Source: Ditylenchus dipsaci
Taxonomy: Eukaryota > Nematoda > Chromadorea > Rhabditida > Anguinidae
DNA length: 64,000 bases
Direction: 5' to 3'
Assembly: GCA_004194705.1 (NCBI GenBank)
Contig: SADC01001301.1
Coordinates: 496,001-560,000 of the forward strand
In this document: positions 1 through 12,500 of the stretch, piece by piece
Numbering within the stretch: position 1 is the first letter of the stretch
Layout: every line of letters starts with the position of its first letter
Notes under the pieces: generated by a model
What the model saw: only the letters and a program-made list of their open reading frames with translations
Told to the model about the DNA's origin: nothing
Database searches by the model: none
Program-made: the position numbers and the translations under genes

Positions 1-309
1 ATATATCTCCATGTATATTCAATTGAAGTCTTATTATAATTCTAAACAAAACAAATTTTTGAAATAGACAAATAAGACGTGATCGCTCGCCAATCTCAAG
101 TCTGATACTTAGCCCGATCACACCTCACCGCAAAAGTTTTACTAGTAAATGTAAAAGTACACGAGATAAGTACCTAATTATTAAAAACGGAAAAAACTCT
201 AGGAGTGGAGCTGACCGGTCTTCACCCTTCCTCTGAATTAAAAAAAATTGTAAATTAAAAACAGAGTGAAAGTCAAAAGCGGTGTAGGTAAAATGACCCT
301 TACTGGAGC
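1..309. other. No feature seen
   Basis: AT-rich sequence with no supportable exon, RNA gene or clear repeat end. Confidence 0.5.
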
Positions 310-800
310 TTTAGCCTCACTGAAATAAAATTATGGCTATGATCTAGCACTTGTATTTGATGCAGCTCTTCACGTTCTATCACATAATATTTTAATTTTC
401 TGAGGAAGGTCTACAAAATTTTTTGTAGAAAATTATGAAACCAAGCCACAACCACCTGAATTTTCGTGCAAACACATCTGGTTTTTTGTAAGGTTTTGAG
501 GCTCAAATTATTCTGCCTTAAATTTTGTTATTTTTGCTTGTAGTCTTGTGAGTCTTTGCACTAGTTACGTTGCATTTTTCATGCTGATCATTTTGCTATA
601 TTGCACTCTCAATTTTCTCCAGAAAGTCGGCCAAGAATGTACCAATCCACGTATTCTTCAAATTCGCAACTGCTTGTCTTACCTCTTCTCCAGTAATTTA
701 TGAGCGATTTTAATTTTGCAGCTCTTGAATATCTGTACAAGTATTGACCACGTTTTGAGCAGTTATACACAGCTATGACATGCTCTTGAGCAGCTTTAAG
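310..800 (+). repeat. Dispersed repeat R, copy 1
   Basis: About 490 bp that recurs in the same orientation at 46,065-46,630 and inverted at 41,685-42,150. Shared landmarks are a TTTGATGCAG-like start, AAACCAAGCCACAACCACCT, TATTGACC and CAGTTATACACAGCTATGAC. No coding capacity is recognised. It could be a MITE arm or the end of a larger element. Confidence 0.75.
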
Positions 801-859
801 TTAAGATTTGGCAGGTCAGAAAAAGGTGTTTTTGATTTGGACACTGGTTGTCTGCATAG

Positions 860-1570
860 TGACCGCGTTTATCGAAAATTGGACGGCGTCCCGTCCCCGT
901 CCTAAACGTTTTTCACTATCAGTCCGATTTTTTTTGTAATCACCGGCCGTTTGACGTCCGTCCAACTTAAGCGTTCTAATGCCGGCCGTCTTTCGGTCGT
1001 CCATGAGCAGAAAAATAGTAAAAAATAGCTTTTAGTAATAGTTCGCTTGTATTGTTTTTAGTATCAAAAATTATTCTTGATTAAAAATCACAGCTACGTG
1101 AAAAATATGGGCAAGAGAAAAAAGTATAAAATCAAACCGTGCAAATTCAATTTTTACAAAAATAATCGGTCATTTTCGGCAATATTTGCCGAAAATGCGT
1201 TTCAAGAATTTAGGGCACCAAATTTTTTCTATCCGTACCAAGCGTTCAATCTGATTTTGATGATCTTATACTACTTTCAAAAAATCTAAACGAAAGCGCA
1301 TGAAAAAAATTATCGAGAAAGAAAAGAGGGCCTATCTGGCTAAACTCTTTGTTGTTTTTAGAAAAAAAATACTGTGTAAACCTCGTTTGTCCGAAATTGG
1401 TTCGATCTAGTGAAGGACGGTCTCGAACGGACCGGCCGTCGGCCGGCCCGTTCGAGGATACTGTTGCCGGCCGTCTGTCGTCTTAGACGTTTTTGGCCGG
1501 CCGTCCGACTGTCCTGTTTTTCAGCTCCGTTTGGACGGGACACCACCGGCCGGACGGGCGGTCACTATGG
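860..1570. repeat. GGCCGG/GTCCG-rich interspersed motif blocks
   Basis: Two GC-rich islands (about 870-1,000 and 1,400-1,565) carry repeated GGCCGGCC and CCGTCC words on both strands, such as CCGGCCGTCGGCCGGCCCG near 1,431. Open frames across them are short and repeat-driven. They resemble degenerate palindromic ends of a foldback element; 1,000-1,400 between them is plain AT-rich sequence. Confidence 0.5.
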
Positions 1571-1892
1571 TTGTATGTGGTATATTCACGCATAGAAAAC
1601 AGTTGCTAGATAGATGAGAAAATTGACTTAACAAATATGAAATAATTTCATGAAATCATTTGGCAGGAGTACACTATTTGGGTTAGACCAAAAGTGCGTT
1701 TTTTCAAAGTCTAAGTATGTGTTAGGCCGTTTAAACGATAGAAACGGGCAAAAAAAGTGTGGGAAGGACATTTTTCGAAAAAAAAAATTCGACTGCCTTG
1801 GTCCCCTTGTGCTTTTTGGTCTATTTTTTGTATTTTAATCCGTTTTGGTTACTGGAGCTTTGCGAAAAGAGCTTCTTTGTGCATTTTTGATC

Positions 1893-2127
1893 AAGAGTAC
1901 ATCTCGGAATCACGCCTAAGGTAAGTGAGTGCACGCATCTCTAACTCTCAAGCCCCCTGCGCCCCATTCGGGGGCGCAGTGGGCTTGGGGGCTTGGAGTT
2001 GAGATGCGCACACCCACATACCTCAGACACGAATCACTCGAAAGTAACTCTGGATGCATAAAAATGTATGCATACCAGAGTTTCTTTATGCGGTAGGCCC
2101 CAGTCATCAAAACTATGTTCAAATTGC
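1893..2127. repeat. Palindromic core, copy 1
   Basis: Near-palindromic core in the order arm A then arm B. Arm A has AAG|GTAAGTGAGT at 1,918-1,930, a strong 5' splice-site consensus, and runs into CTCAAGCCCCCTGCGCCCC. Arm B on the other strand has GAGGTATGTGGGTGTGCG. It sits in the centre of a foldback with arms around 1,690-1,800 and 2,150-2,280. Confidence 0.8.
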
Positions 2128-2493
2128 ATCTTTTTGGGGTAGGTTGGATCGCCTTGGGGGAACAAGCCAAAAAGTCAAAAACTTTTTTTTCCGGAAAATG
2201 TCCTTCTCACACTTTTTTTGGCCGTTTCTATTGTTTAAACGGCCTGAAAAATACTAAGACTTTGAAAAATGATCAAGAGGCTTGGATTCCTAAAGCTCTC
2301 GGTTTAAAAATTCTGGCGTTCTTCTCTGTTAATGCTGTTATCCTTCGCTCTGGCCTTAGGTATATTCTCTCTTTTTTTCCTTTTTTTCAGCTCTCGGTTT
2401 GGGCGCCCTATTATAATGGCAATAGGGCCCAAATTAGGCGCCAAATTTGGGCGCTTTTCATTTTATATTCGGCACACTGATAAATGTGGGTAA

Positions 2494-2611
2494 ACAGCCA
2501 GTTCGCCACGCGGCCAGTTCGCCACGCTTTTAAAAGTGGCCAGTTCGCCACGGCCAGTTCGCCACGCTTTTTGAAATGGCCAGTTCGCCACGGCCAGTTC
2601 GCCACGATTTT
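2494..2611. repeat. Tandem GGCCAGTTCGCCAC repeat
   Basis: A short word, GGCCAGTTCGCCAC, is repeated about six times, with AAAAGTGG or TTTTGAAAT spacers between some copies. It lies at the outer end of the foldback at 2,610-3,362. A single degenerate GCGAACTGGCC at 3,368 marks the opposite end. Confidence 0.85.
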
Positions 2612-3362
2612 TTTCTACTTATTGAATTGCTATATTTTTTTCTCAAAAATCTCAAATCTTAAAAATCAAAAAGTATCTTGGCTATTTAAAATGATTGTGT
2701 AAGCCATTGGCACCCTATAAAAACCATTAGCCATCCAGCTGGATGGTCCATGCAACAATATAACCCACTGATGGTCCGGTTGCAACAAAAGAACATTTTA
2801 TAGTGATTTCTTTATAGCGGTTTTCCAAGTAGTCCCCCAAGGTGAACCAAACTCAAGGAGTACCTGGATACTCTAAAAAGATGGAAATCGAACATATTTT
2901 TGTTAACTGGGACCTGCCGCATAAAGAAACTCTGGTATGCATACATGGTTTTTGCATCCAGAGTCACTTTCGAGTGATTTGCGTCTAAGGTATGTGTGTG
3001 TGCGCATCTCAACCCCAAGCAACCAAGCCCCTGCGCCCCCTTCGGGGCGCAGGGGGCTTGGTTGGTTAGAGATGCGCGCACTCACTTACCTTAGACATAA
3101 TTCCGAGCAAGACTCTTGATCATAAATGTATATAGAGACTCTTTTTGCCCGGCTCCAGTGACCAAAACAGGGTAGGATACTTCTATGTACGGTGGTCTGC
3201 CTTGGAGGATCTATGCAAAAAGTTGAAATTTGGTCAAAAAATTTTTATTTGATTGCTGCTTTATTTGGTTTTTATAGGGTGCCAATGGCTTACACAATCA
3301 TTTTTAAATAGCCAAGATACTTTTTGAAAAAAAAAATATAGCAATTCAATAAGTAGAAAAAA
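2610..3362. mobile_element. Foldback element with ~115-bp arms and core copy 2
   Basis: Arms at about 2,610-2,728 and 3,275-3,362 are inverted copies (TAAGCCATTGGCACCCTATA left, complement right). The centre, 2,890-3,175, is the palindromic core in order B then A: CTCTGG...CCAGAG hairpin, TCACTTTCGAGTGA hairpin, AAGGTATGTG, GC-rich stem, then CTTACCTTAG. No protein is encoded. Confidence 0.8.
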
Positions 3363-3755
3363 ATCATCGCGAACTGGCCTGTCTCCATAAATGTGCACGT
3401 TTCTAGTGGGATTCGAAATATTTTGAATTTTTTTTTGACAAAACTGTTATCACTGCCACTATGCCATACTGACACACATGTGTTCTAGGTTAAACCTAGT
3501 TAAACATAAAAAATTATGTAGAAGAAAGTGGTAGTAGTAGTAATTGTATTGCGTTTACTAACTAACTAAAAACCGCAAAAAATCCACTGCGACGACCATC
3601 CTGGCGTAAGTTAAATGGAAAATTAGTGCAAAAACCGTTGTGATTCTGATCCCTTGGTATTTCTAGGTTATTCACCACAATACCTGTATAATGACAGCCC
3701 ATAGGACTTTGAAAAAACGCACTTTTAGGCTACCCCAAATAGTGTACTTTAGCCA

Positions 3756-5195
3756 ATCATTTTTTGACGTAAGGCGCTAGGAAACCGGAAAATCTGACAC
3801 CGGATTCGTGTACAGCATGGTCTGTCAAACTGTCAAATTTTAAATTCCGCTCGAGACAACAAACATATAAATTTTCGAAAAATTCAATGTTTTAATATTT
3901 ATTGAGCGCAATTAAAAATTTGACAGCTAGGTTCCTAAGCCTAAAAATTATTAGGAGGGGGGGTGGGAGACATACTACAGGAGGGTTTTTGGGGGGGGGA
4001 GTTATTACAGTAGCGCCAAAAATTTTCTAGTAAAAAAACTTTAACTTATTTTAAAATGGCCTGAAAAGTAGCACCTAGACTTTTAGTCAGATTAAACTTT
4101 AAAGAAAACACGCTGCTTTGAAGGATAAGCCAAAACTATTTGTGTGGTAAAAGTAAAAAATAATTTGTAATAATTTTTGTTGCTTAGCCATATTTACAGG
4201 AAGAGACTATATTTTATAAACAGGCAAAAAGTAACACATCCTCTTTTTTTGTTTTACGTTGATCATTGTAATCCCCGTAAGTGGTTCATAAACAAGAAAG
4301 CACTAAATTTTATTCAAAATCAGGCCATAAAGCAAGTAGCCTTTCCATAAAACTATTAACTCGGCTTAGCAAATAAAAATTGTTGACTTACATGTTAGCT
4401 CTGTTTTTATAATTAAATATTAGGTTAGTACATAAGTCCCTAGAGTTTTTCTCAACCACCTTTTTAGATTACTACCTGAAGTCATTATTTTAAGAATTAT
4501 AAATCATCTTGTAGCCTAAATTCTGCTGTTTGAGACGGTCTCTTTAGTTTCTAAATTCCTTGTTGGAAATGTTGATTTTAAGACTGAAAGAATCGATTGT
4601 CAATTCGACAAAAATTATCGTTGTTTGAAAGCAAAGTCGGAAACGCTGATTCTTGTTGAATTGACTCTTAATTCTTTTAGTCAACATTTAGCCAACAAAA
4701 ATAATGACGTCCGTGAGTAATCTAAAAAGGTCGTTGAAAAAAATTCTACGAACTTATGTACCAACCCAATATGATGATGTGGAGCTCTCTTTAAAAAAGA
4801 AGGCCAAACTTGTTTTTCAATAAATTTAGCTTAGTCTCATTGGATAACGCTTGATCGCAAATAAATAACAAGGCTCTATATGTTTTGGTGTTTATATAAA
4901 TTGCTTTGGTTACCACATTGATTTGATCCTATTTTTTCAATAAAAATAAGTATTTTTAAATAAACACTTTCATCAGCTATTCAGCCCCATACTAGCTAGT
5001 TTAGCTAAGGCACAGGAGAAGGGTAGGCCAGAGTATTTTAAGACAGACTCAAACATTTTTTATAACCTCTTGTGTTTAAGTAATGAAAAAATTTCGCCTT
5101 CTTTACAACCTGGTAAAAAAATTATGGGAAATGAATTATTTTTCAAGGATAAATAGCACTTATAAATTTGTCCTATATATTTGGGCCAATGTTTT
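3756..5195. other. No gene seen
   Basis: AT-rich non-coding stretch. The only structure noticed is a G-rich run near 3,955-4,000 and a block at 3,795-3,880 that resembles the centre of the foldback at 61-62 kb. Confidence 0.45.
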
Positions 5196-6563
5196 TTTCT
5201 AAAGCACTCTGTAAAATATAACAAACTCAAGGCTTAACTTCTAACTTCAGATTCTCGGCTATTTTTAAATAGTTATTTTAGGACTATTGCACTTGGTAAC
5301 CCCCCAAAAGGTTGAAATTTCTAAAAACTAAAGGGTTAATATTTTAGAAACGCACCTCTTATAGGAATAGCCCATAATGTAGAGACCTCAAAGTGGAGGG
5401 GGATGCTGGTATACGGTATCTATGCTTAGCGTCTTTCCTCTAATAAGCGCCCACCCCTAACTTTAAAGACCTATAACTCAGCCCAGAACAAATATTTTGC
5501 GAATCTGTTTCTTGCGTTTTCTCAACTCTTACTGGATCTACCGATTCCGCCTTTTAGATTTATTGAGCACTCAAAATTTTCCAAATCGACTCCTAATTTT
5601 TTTCATAATTTTAGGGGGTTTGAAAAATAAGCGCCCATGGGCTCTTATTAGTGGCAATACGGCATGTGTACATTTTTATGACAAAGTGAATTTCTTCATC
5701 ACTCGAATAAATGGACAGTGCCAGGGTGGGCGGTGCCGGCTTTATCCTCCACCTTTCGCTTGAATTTTTTTGATTTGTCAATCAAAAAACAATAACAAAT
5801 GTGTCTGATGCTAAAATAGAAGTTTATTCACATGAAGCATGATACGATAACAATAACACAATCCGAAATTGCAAAAATAAGCTAGACAAACAAAAGTCAA
5901 TATTTGAGGACACACCCAACAATTCTGTTTAGACAAAAACCACAAAATGCCTTTTGTGTATTAGAAAAGAATTCTGAAAGAAGTAAGACAACAAAAAAGT
6001 TTTTTTATTTATACCCGCACTCAGAGTTCGCGCACACACACAAAACCGGTTGGTAGCTGTAGAAGATTAGACAAACTGGCAATGCCATGAGTAAAATGAA
6101 TAAAAAAATATGAGCGGAACAGAATTAAATTATCACATAGCATTACTCATCATGACTTGTATAAAAGGTAGTGCATCAGGGCTGGCGGCAAGTTTAGCTC
6201 ATGAATCCTGTCTAGCCTAGTCTTGCCCATTTGCAGCCGGATCGTCCTACGACACACGTCCATCAGTTGGCGGGGTTCAGCTGCAAAATTTGCGAATTTC
6301 AAAGAATTATGTGAATTGCTTGTTGAGATCTCTTAAGTTCGACCCCACCTAGAGTCCTACCTATTTTTCACTTTGTTTTGATTTATTTTTATTTATTCAT
6401 TTTATGTATACTTTATGGTGGTTAAAAACCGGCTGATTTTCTAAAGCACTCTGTAAAATATAACAAACTCAAGGCTTAACTTCTAAGTTTAGATTCTCGG
6501 CTATTTTTAAATAGTTATTTTGGGACTATTCGTAACCCCAAAAGGTTGAAATTTTTAAAAATA
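5196..6563. repeat. Direct duplication of ~125 bp (5,196-5,325 and 6,439-6,563)
   Basis: Both copies begin TTCTAAAGCACTCTGTAAAA and end near AAAAGGTTGAAATTT, with a few differences. They lie in the same orientation 1.1 kb apart. Between them are a degenerate CCGTATTT-type MITE (about 5,427-5,656, with CCTCTAATAAGCGCCC and GGGCTCTTATTAG ends) and the last exon of the gustavus-like gene. Confidence 0.75.
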
Positions 6564-9500
6564 AAAAATCACAGGTTTTGTGCCAGAATCATTTTATTAT
6601 GCCCCTCCAAGCACGAAAATCCATGTCCTGTATTTTGTTCATATTTTTTGTACAATCCATTTCAAAACTCACGATCCAGACCACCCATGTATCGGATTGT
6701 AATCTCGCAGTGACCCCACACTGCACTAACAATTGGATATAGCTTCTTGCCTTTGAGACCTCTAAAAGCAACTCCCAAATACCTGAAATCATTTTTGTAT
6801 TGTAATTTTGGATTGAATTTAACTAACTGTTTAGAAGTTGCAAACGCCATATATCCTTCGTCCATATCCAAAATACAATAAAATTTGTCGGAGGTTTGTG
6901 CACTGTCGTCTATTGAAGATGAGGAGGGATGGGTGGGATAAGTCCAGCCTTTTGTGTTATTTGAGTCATGATAGCACTTATTTTGCACTAAAATAGACAC
7001 CTTAATTTATTAGCCGATAAGAATAAAAGCAGATGCTTAAGTTTAGTCGAATAATAATATTTTAGCGAGAAAATTCTCGACTTTTAGGAACAACAACAAA
7101 ACAACCAATTTTATAAAGTGCAAACTAGACGATATGATCTTTTTCTTATTCAAAATCGTGTTCTTGGCGTTCTTTTTTGTCTGTTTTCTACAGAAAAATC
7201 TTAGGAAAGTTACTACATATTTTGTAGCCAAAGATGACCTACAAAATGAGTATTAAGATGTCTGAAATTCGATGGCTAAACGGGTCGAAAACACAATTTC
7301 ACAAACACATTTCTATAAATTTAGGGATGTCTACCTATTAGATTACCTCACCTATAATCTAGTTAAAGGGCCATTGTCGTCTCCAACAACGATTGTCCCC
7401 GCCAATTAATCATTGAACTTCTGTACGGACTTTTTAACTTGGTTTCTAACACAACTATACCTAAAATCAAATTCTAGGACTTGTTTTGTTAGAAACCAAG
7501 CTGGAAAATCCGTATAGAAGTTCAATGATCAGGCGAAATCTTATAAATTGGTTGGAGACAATCCAGAGCGCGTGACCATGGCCCTTTAACATCAGATTAA
7601 GTGTAAAACAGCTAACCCTTTAATATAAAATTGCAAATCATTATTAAATATGTGCAACTTACCCATATCCCAGCCATAACTTTCTGTGTTGGAGCCAATG
7701 AGTGCATTATAACCTGTAAACAATAATTTTATTCAAGGTTTTCGCGGTCGAAATTTTTTTGACACTCACCGGTGGCATGTAGAGCACACTCTTTTGTAGC
7801 CACTTAATTTAAAATTTATACTTGTAGTTTGCATAATTTTAAAATGTACCTCCAACTAGTGGGTGTGTTCCTCTTTGACCAACAGGCCAAACTAATTGCC
7901 ACACGTGGAAACCCCTGGTATAGCCAATCTAAAATTTTAATAGTTACTTAAAGTTTTTTCAAGCTATTTTTTTAATAGGTAAAATATACTTTTGTATAAA
8001 TTACCGCATTTATTCTCATAAAATCTTTTGTTTCTTAATGGAGCCAAAACTATTTCAGAAGTCTCCTAGAGGTATTTCTGACTAAATTTGATTTAGATGA
8101 CTAGACCTAATTTGTTCGTTGGTACATTTTGGTGGGCTTTTTTTATGCTTTCAGCCCGCAGAAATAGTTTTTATAAACACAACTTTACCTTGCCCCTGAT
8201 GCAGTCTGTGCTTTGAGCCACAGGGTGTCTGTGCAATGTCAGCCTATCTTCTTCTTTAACATAAATGTTGAGGGATCGATCGTCAGGATTCCAGGCGTGC
8301 CTTTCCATTTCCTCTCGGGAAGGTAAAGGCATTTGCAAGACCACATCGAATTTATAGGGATGCATCGCTTCATCAAAGTGGGCAAAATTCTGAAAATGAA
8401 TTTATTAAACAAATGCACTTTATATTTTTTTGTTAAACTCTTAGACTACTTCTTTTCCTTACTATTATTGTTTTCTTCTTTTCTTATAAATATTGTGGGT
8501 AAAAACTCAGTAAATAAAAAGAGCGCAGACTACTTTTTGGTTAAGAAACTGGGTTGGGAAACCCTTTTTTGGAAGTAATTAATAAAACAACCGACAATGA
8601 TGATAATAATAATGATTATATTGGAAGAAAAACAATACTATTTTGTTTGTGTGTATTCAATTAAAATGCATACAGTCAGGTGTCAACTAAACGGAACGGA
8701 TAACTTTAATGACTAGGAATTTATTTGAAGCATGAAGCAGAGGATAAGTGCTAGCGGTTGTTTGCTATAAATGGTGCGTAGGATTGGACAACTTGGTGTG
8801 ATTGACTAATTGACTTTTTGACGCCAGTACGAGATCAGCGACATCAAATAACCTCGATAAGTTAGTTCACCAAGACAAAATAAAAATAATACCCGCAAGC
8901 GGGGTCGAACATGCGAATCATTCGAACGACTAACGCTTTCCTAATAAATTACCAAATAAATTATTCGTTAAATAAATTTACAGTGATACGAGTTGCCGCT
9001 GCCTTAAAGTTAATTGTAAAATAACTATAAAAAGTCAACTGTAAATCTAGTTCACAATGAGTGTGGATTTTTATTATTTAACAACTATTTATCCAGATTA
9101 TTTTGAACTGGTTTTTTGAAATGACTTTCTAAATTTTATTAATTTTTAATGAAGCCAGTAAAATGAACTTCAGTTTGAAATTACGAAGCACAGTGCGAAA
9201 CACACGTTTTTGAATCAGGATGGACTATTAGAATAATTATAGTGTTTATGTTGTGTTTTATAATAAAAAATATTTTTACCAATGGATGAGCGGGTGAAAT
9301 AGATCTGCTTGCAGATGCTTTAGACGACTGCAACTTAGCGTGAATGATTCGGCGCTGCTGTTGTGCACGAGGGTTACTGTGATTTTGGCCTCTTGCAAGG
9401 TCTATCAAGCCTCTGGCTATCTGTAACTAAATAATATTACATTCTGAAATCAAAAACAAATCGACTTTATAATTATTTTTCAATAGAAAGACAAATTTTG

Positions 9501-12500
9501 CTGAAAACAACAAATTGTTTTCATTGGTTTGTGTAATGCTTATCAGTTTTTTGTGTATAATTTCGCTTCTTTGCAAATAAATTATGTAAAGAAGGAGTCT
9601 GAAATGGTATGGTGTACTATTTGCAGATTTTTAAAATGATTTAAATCTTTTTTGAAATATTAAAAAATGCATCTAAAGTACAATTTTGAGATTTCGTAAA
9701 TAACGAAATGAAATTAGAATTTTTAAGCAGATTTTTTTAGGCGTGCAATAAAAAGGCTAAGAGATCAATTATTTTTAAGATAATAATCTAGGGTGTAAGC
9801 TACTCTTTTATGATGCTATTTGACATCATAACTGTGAGATTTCGAAGATTAAAAGTTCGAAATATCAAAATATAATACTTAGACTGCATTTTTAGGAGTT
9901 ATTGTGCATTTGTACCATTTTCTCTTAAACCAACTCCAATTTAAAATTTCGGCTAGAAAACGGTAAAATTTTGGACAAACAACCTGTGCTGATGAAGCTC
10001 GACAGAACAGTTGTTAACAGAGGCTAATCACAATTTCCTAAATATTCATCGAAATTTCCTGAATATTTTTTTATTCACCAACAAATATTTCCCTAGAACA
10101 TTTGTTTGCAGAGGCACTGTTTCACAGTGACGAAAAACGCATTTTAAGTTATCGCCAAAACAATGTTCAGGCAATTTCTGATCAACTAAGTCTTTGTTAA
10201 TAACTTTTCGGTACTAGTTCGATTTACACCTCTACCCTCTTTTTTGATTTTTTTGCTATTTTTGTTTGCGGAAACACAACTTATTTATTCACATACACAT
10301 AATTGAACAATTTGAAACCATAAATAGACATAATATGATTGCACCTAAACTAAAATCGGATACTTAACTGAGGAAAACTGAACGATGAGTTCCGAATTCT
10401 TTCTTATACCTTCTCTTGAATTTTTGCCATGTTGATTCAATCGTTTGAGTATGCGCACCAGTGTCAGAGTTGACGAAATTTACGGAGTGATTGACTGTGA
10501 AATGCCGAAATCCATCAGGCAGCTGCTCGATAAGACTCATTCCAGTGCGATTATTGATGTAGGCGGCCAATAGTTTTTAGAACGAATTGATGAGAAAAAA
10601 GTGAGCTTAAAAAATCGAGAGACACAGAAAACTGACGTTCGCGACAAACAAACCTGTATCTCGAATATTTTTATGCGCCAGTTCAAAAAACTAGCAAAAA
10701 AATTAAATAAGAAGGTGGGGGTGTAAACCGAACTAGTACCAACTTTTCTGTCGAGCTCCATTTTTACCAAACAACCTTCTTAGCACACTTGAGATCTAAC
10801 CCTTAGCTTTTTCTATGCCTTTAAAATCTCTGACGTTTTTTTTATACAGAAATGTGACACTCTGTTCACGGGGCGTAAAAATTTTGAATGCATAATAAAA
10901 TATTTTAGACTTTTTTTTTAAGCAAGCTATAATTTATAATACCTGGCAACAATATCTTCACAAAATTCAACCCTATAAAAACTACTAACATTAATGGGTG
11001 GTCGCCTGTGGCGTTCAGTGGATTGCGGAGGAGATGAGCTGCCTCTAGGTGAAGAATTCTCACCACTCAAGTGTTCTGTGGCCCAATCTCCTCTAGCCTG
11101 CTCTCGATGCAGTGAGAAATTGGAGCTAAGTGGAGTGAGGATCCGCCTTCTGCGTTGTTGCTGGCTTAGTGGGGTACTGGAGCTGTTGGAAGTTCCGATT
11201 CTCTCCACCTGCAATAGAAACATTATCTACATATAGTATTATGGAGGTGAAGCTCTGTGACGTTTTTTTGAGTTTTCGGCTTTTTTGGGTGGTATTTAAT
11301 TTTGGCCGTTGAATACTGAAAAATGGCCGTAGATTTTTGAATTTTGGCCTTAGATCTTTTTTTCACTTTTTTCTACATCTTTGTAATAATTTTTTCAAAA
11401 ATTTTTTACCATCATGTAGCCTTGAATCTTAACTTTCTTATGAACCATCAAACTTTGCTAAGTGTGGTCAGAAAGTTAGATGTTTAAAGGTTTTAAAAAA
11501 AAAATTAGGAAAAATTTCTTTTTAAAAACAATGAAATTACTACATTTTTGATAGTCCCTTGAAGTTAAAAAAGGAAGGTTTTGTGGGATAATTAATGAAA
11601 ATGCTATTAAAGGGCCATTGCCACCTGTTTTGACTTGCCCCCGGCAACTCAAATTTTTTTGCCTAATCATTCAACTTCTATACAGATTTTTCAGCTTGGT
11701 TTCTAACAAAACAAGGCCTAGTATTTAATTTTAGGTATAGTTTTGAATAATTCGTACCTAAATCCAATGATAAAGAAAAAAAATTGAATTGGCGGGGACA
11801 ACCGTTGTCGGAGACGGCAATGGCCTTCAAACATGGCTTGGAAACACCACTGTCATCTGTCACTGCACATGAAAAAATTTTCATAATAGGCGCCTTAAAG
11901 GCGCCTATTCACCTTGTTGATTTATATTAAGTCGACTTTCCCAAATTTTCAAATTTATTGTTAATTTCTTCTTCTATGCTTTTCATACCTCACTATGCAA
12001 TTGACGGTATTCAGCTTGGAGAGTGTCCTGGTCTTCCTCCTGGTTGTTCGGGTGCTGTTTAAGCTTTGGAATGGGTTGGTACTGGTCGGTAGAACTCGAC
12101 TGCTGTAAGCAGCATCTACACTGACAGGGTGATAGGACTGACTAATTAACTGTGCTTGTGAAGAGCTGCTGCGATTAACTTGACCGTTAGATCGCTGTTT
12201 TGCAGATTGAGAAGAGGTCTTGGTCCATTGAGTGGGGCCAGGAATAAAAGTGGGGTGATGGGCTTGCTCAGAAGTATCTGAAAATTTAGGATTTGAATTA
12301 TAACTCAGTCAATATAAGTGAAAAGACTTTTCATCATTTTTAAACAAGATGTCACTATATTTAGGATTGTGTATCACTGGAAAAATCATCGAGTTTTCTT
12401 TATAAAAGCACCGTCAATATCAATTTTTGCTATCTTTTGGACCAGTATGACAAATCAGTTTTTTCAAAATTACTCCACACAAAAGATAAAAAAGAGTCGG

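Larger units (their letters stand above)
1664..3755. mobile_element. Nested foldback elements, outer pair
   Basis: The ends are inverted copies: AGTACACTATTTGGGTTAG at 1,668 matches the complement of the sequence ending near 3,755, and both continue into a shared AAAGTGCGTTTTTTCAAAGTC-like block. At least two smaller foldbacks lie inside (1,680-2,275 and 2,610-3,362), each with the palindromic core. No transposase frame is present. Exact insertion boundaries and a target duplication were not resolved. Confidence 0.6.

Noticed and set aside
1916..1930. AAG|GTAAGTGAGT as a real 5' splice site of a host gene here
   Set aside because: The same sequence recurs in the palindromic core in several places with no adjoining coding exon; treated as a property of the repeat.
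10364..10570. Bacterial insertion sequence or contamination (ISXO2-like protein)
   Set aside because: The element lies in an intron of an animal gene with its own 8-bp duplication, and a second copy exists at 20.7 kb. This fits eukaryotic Merlin.
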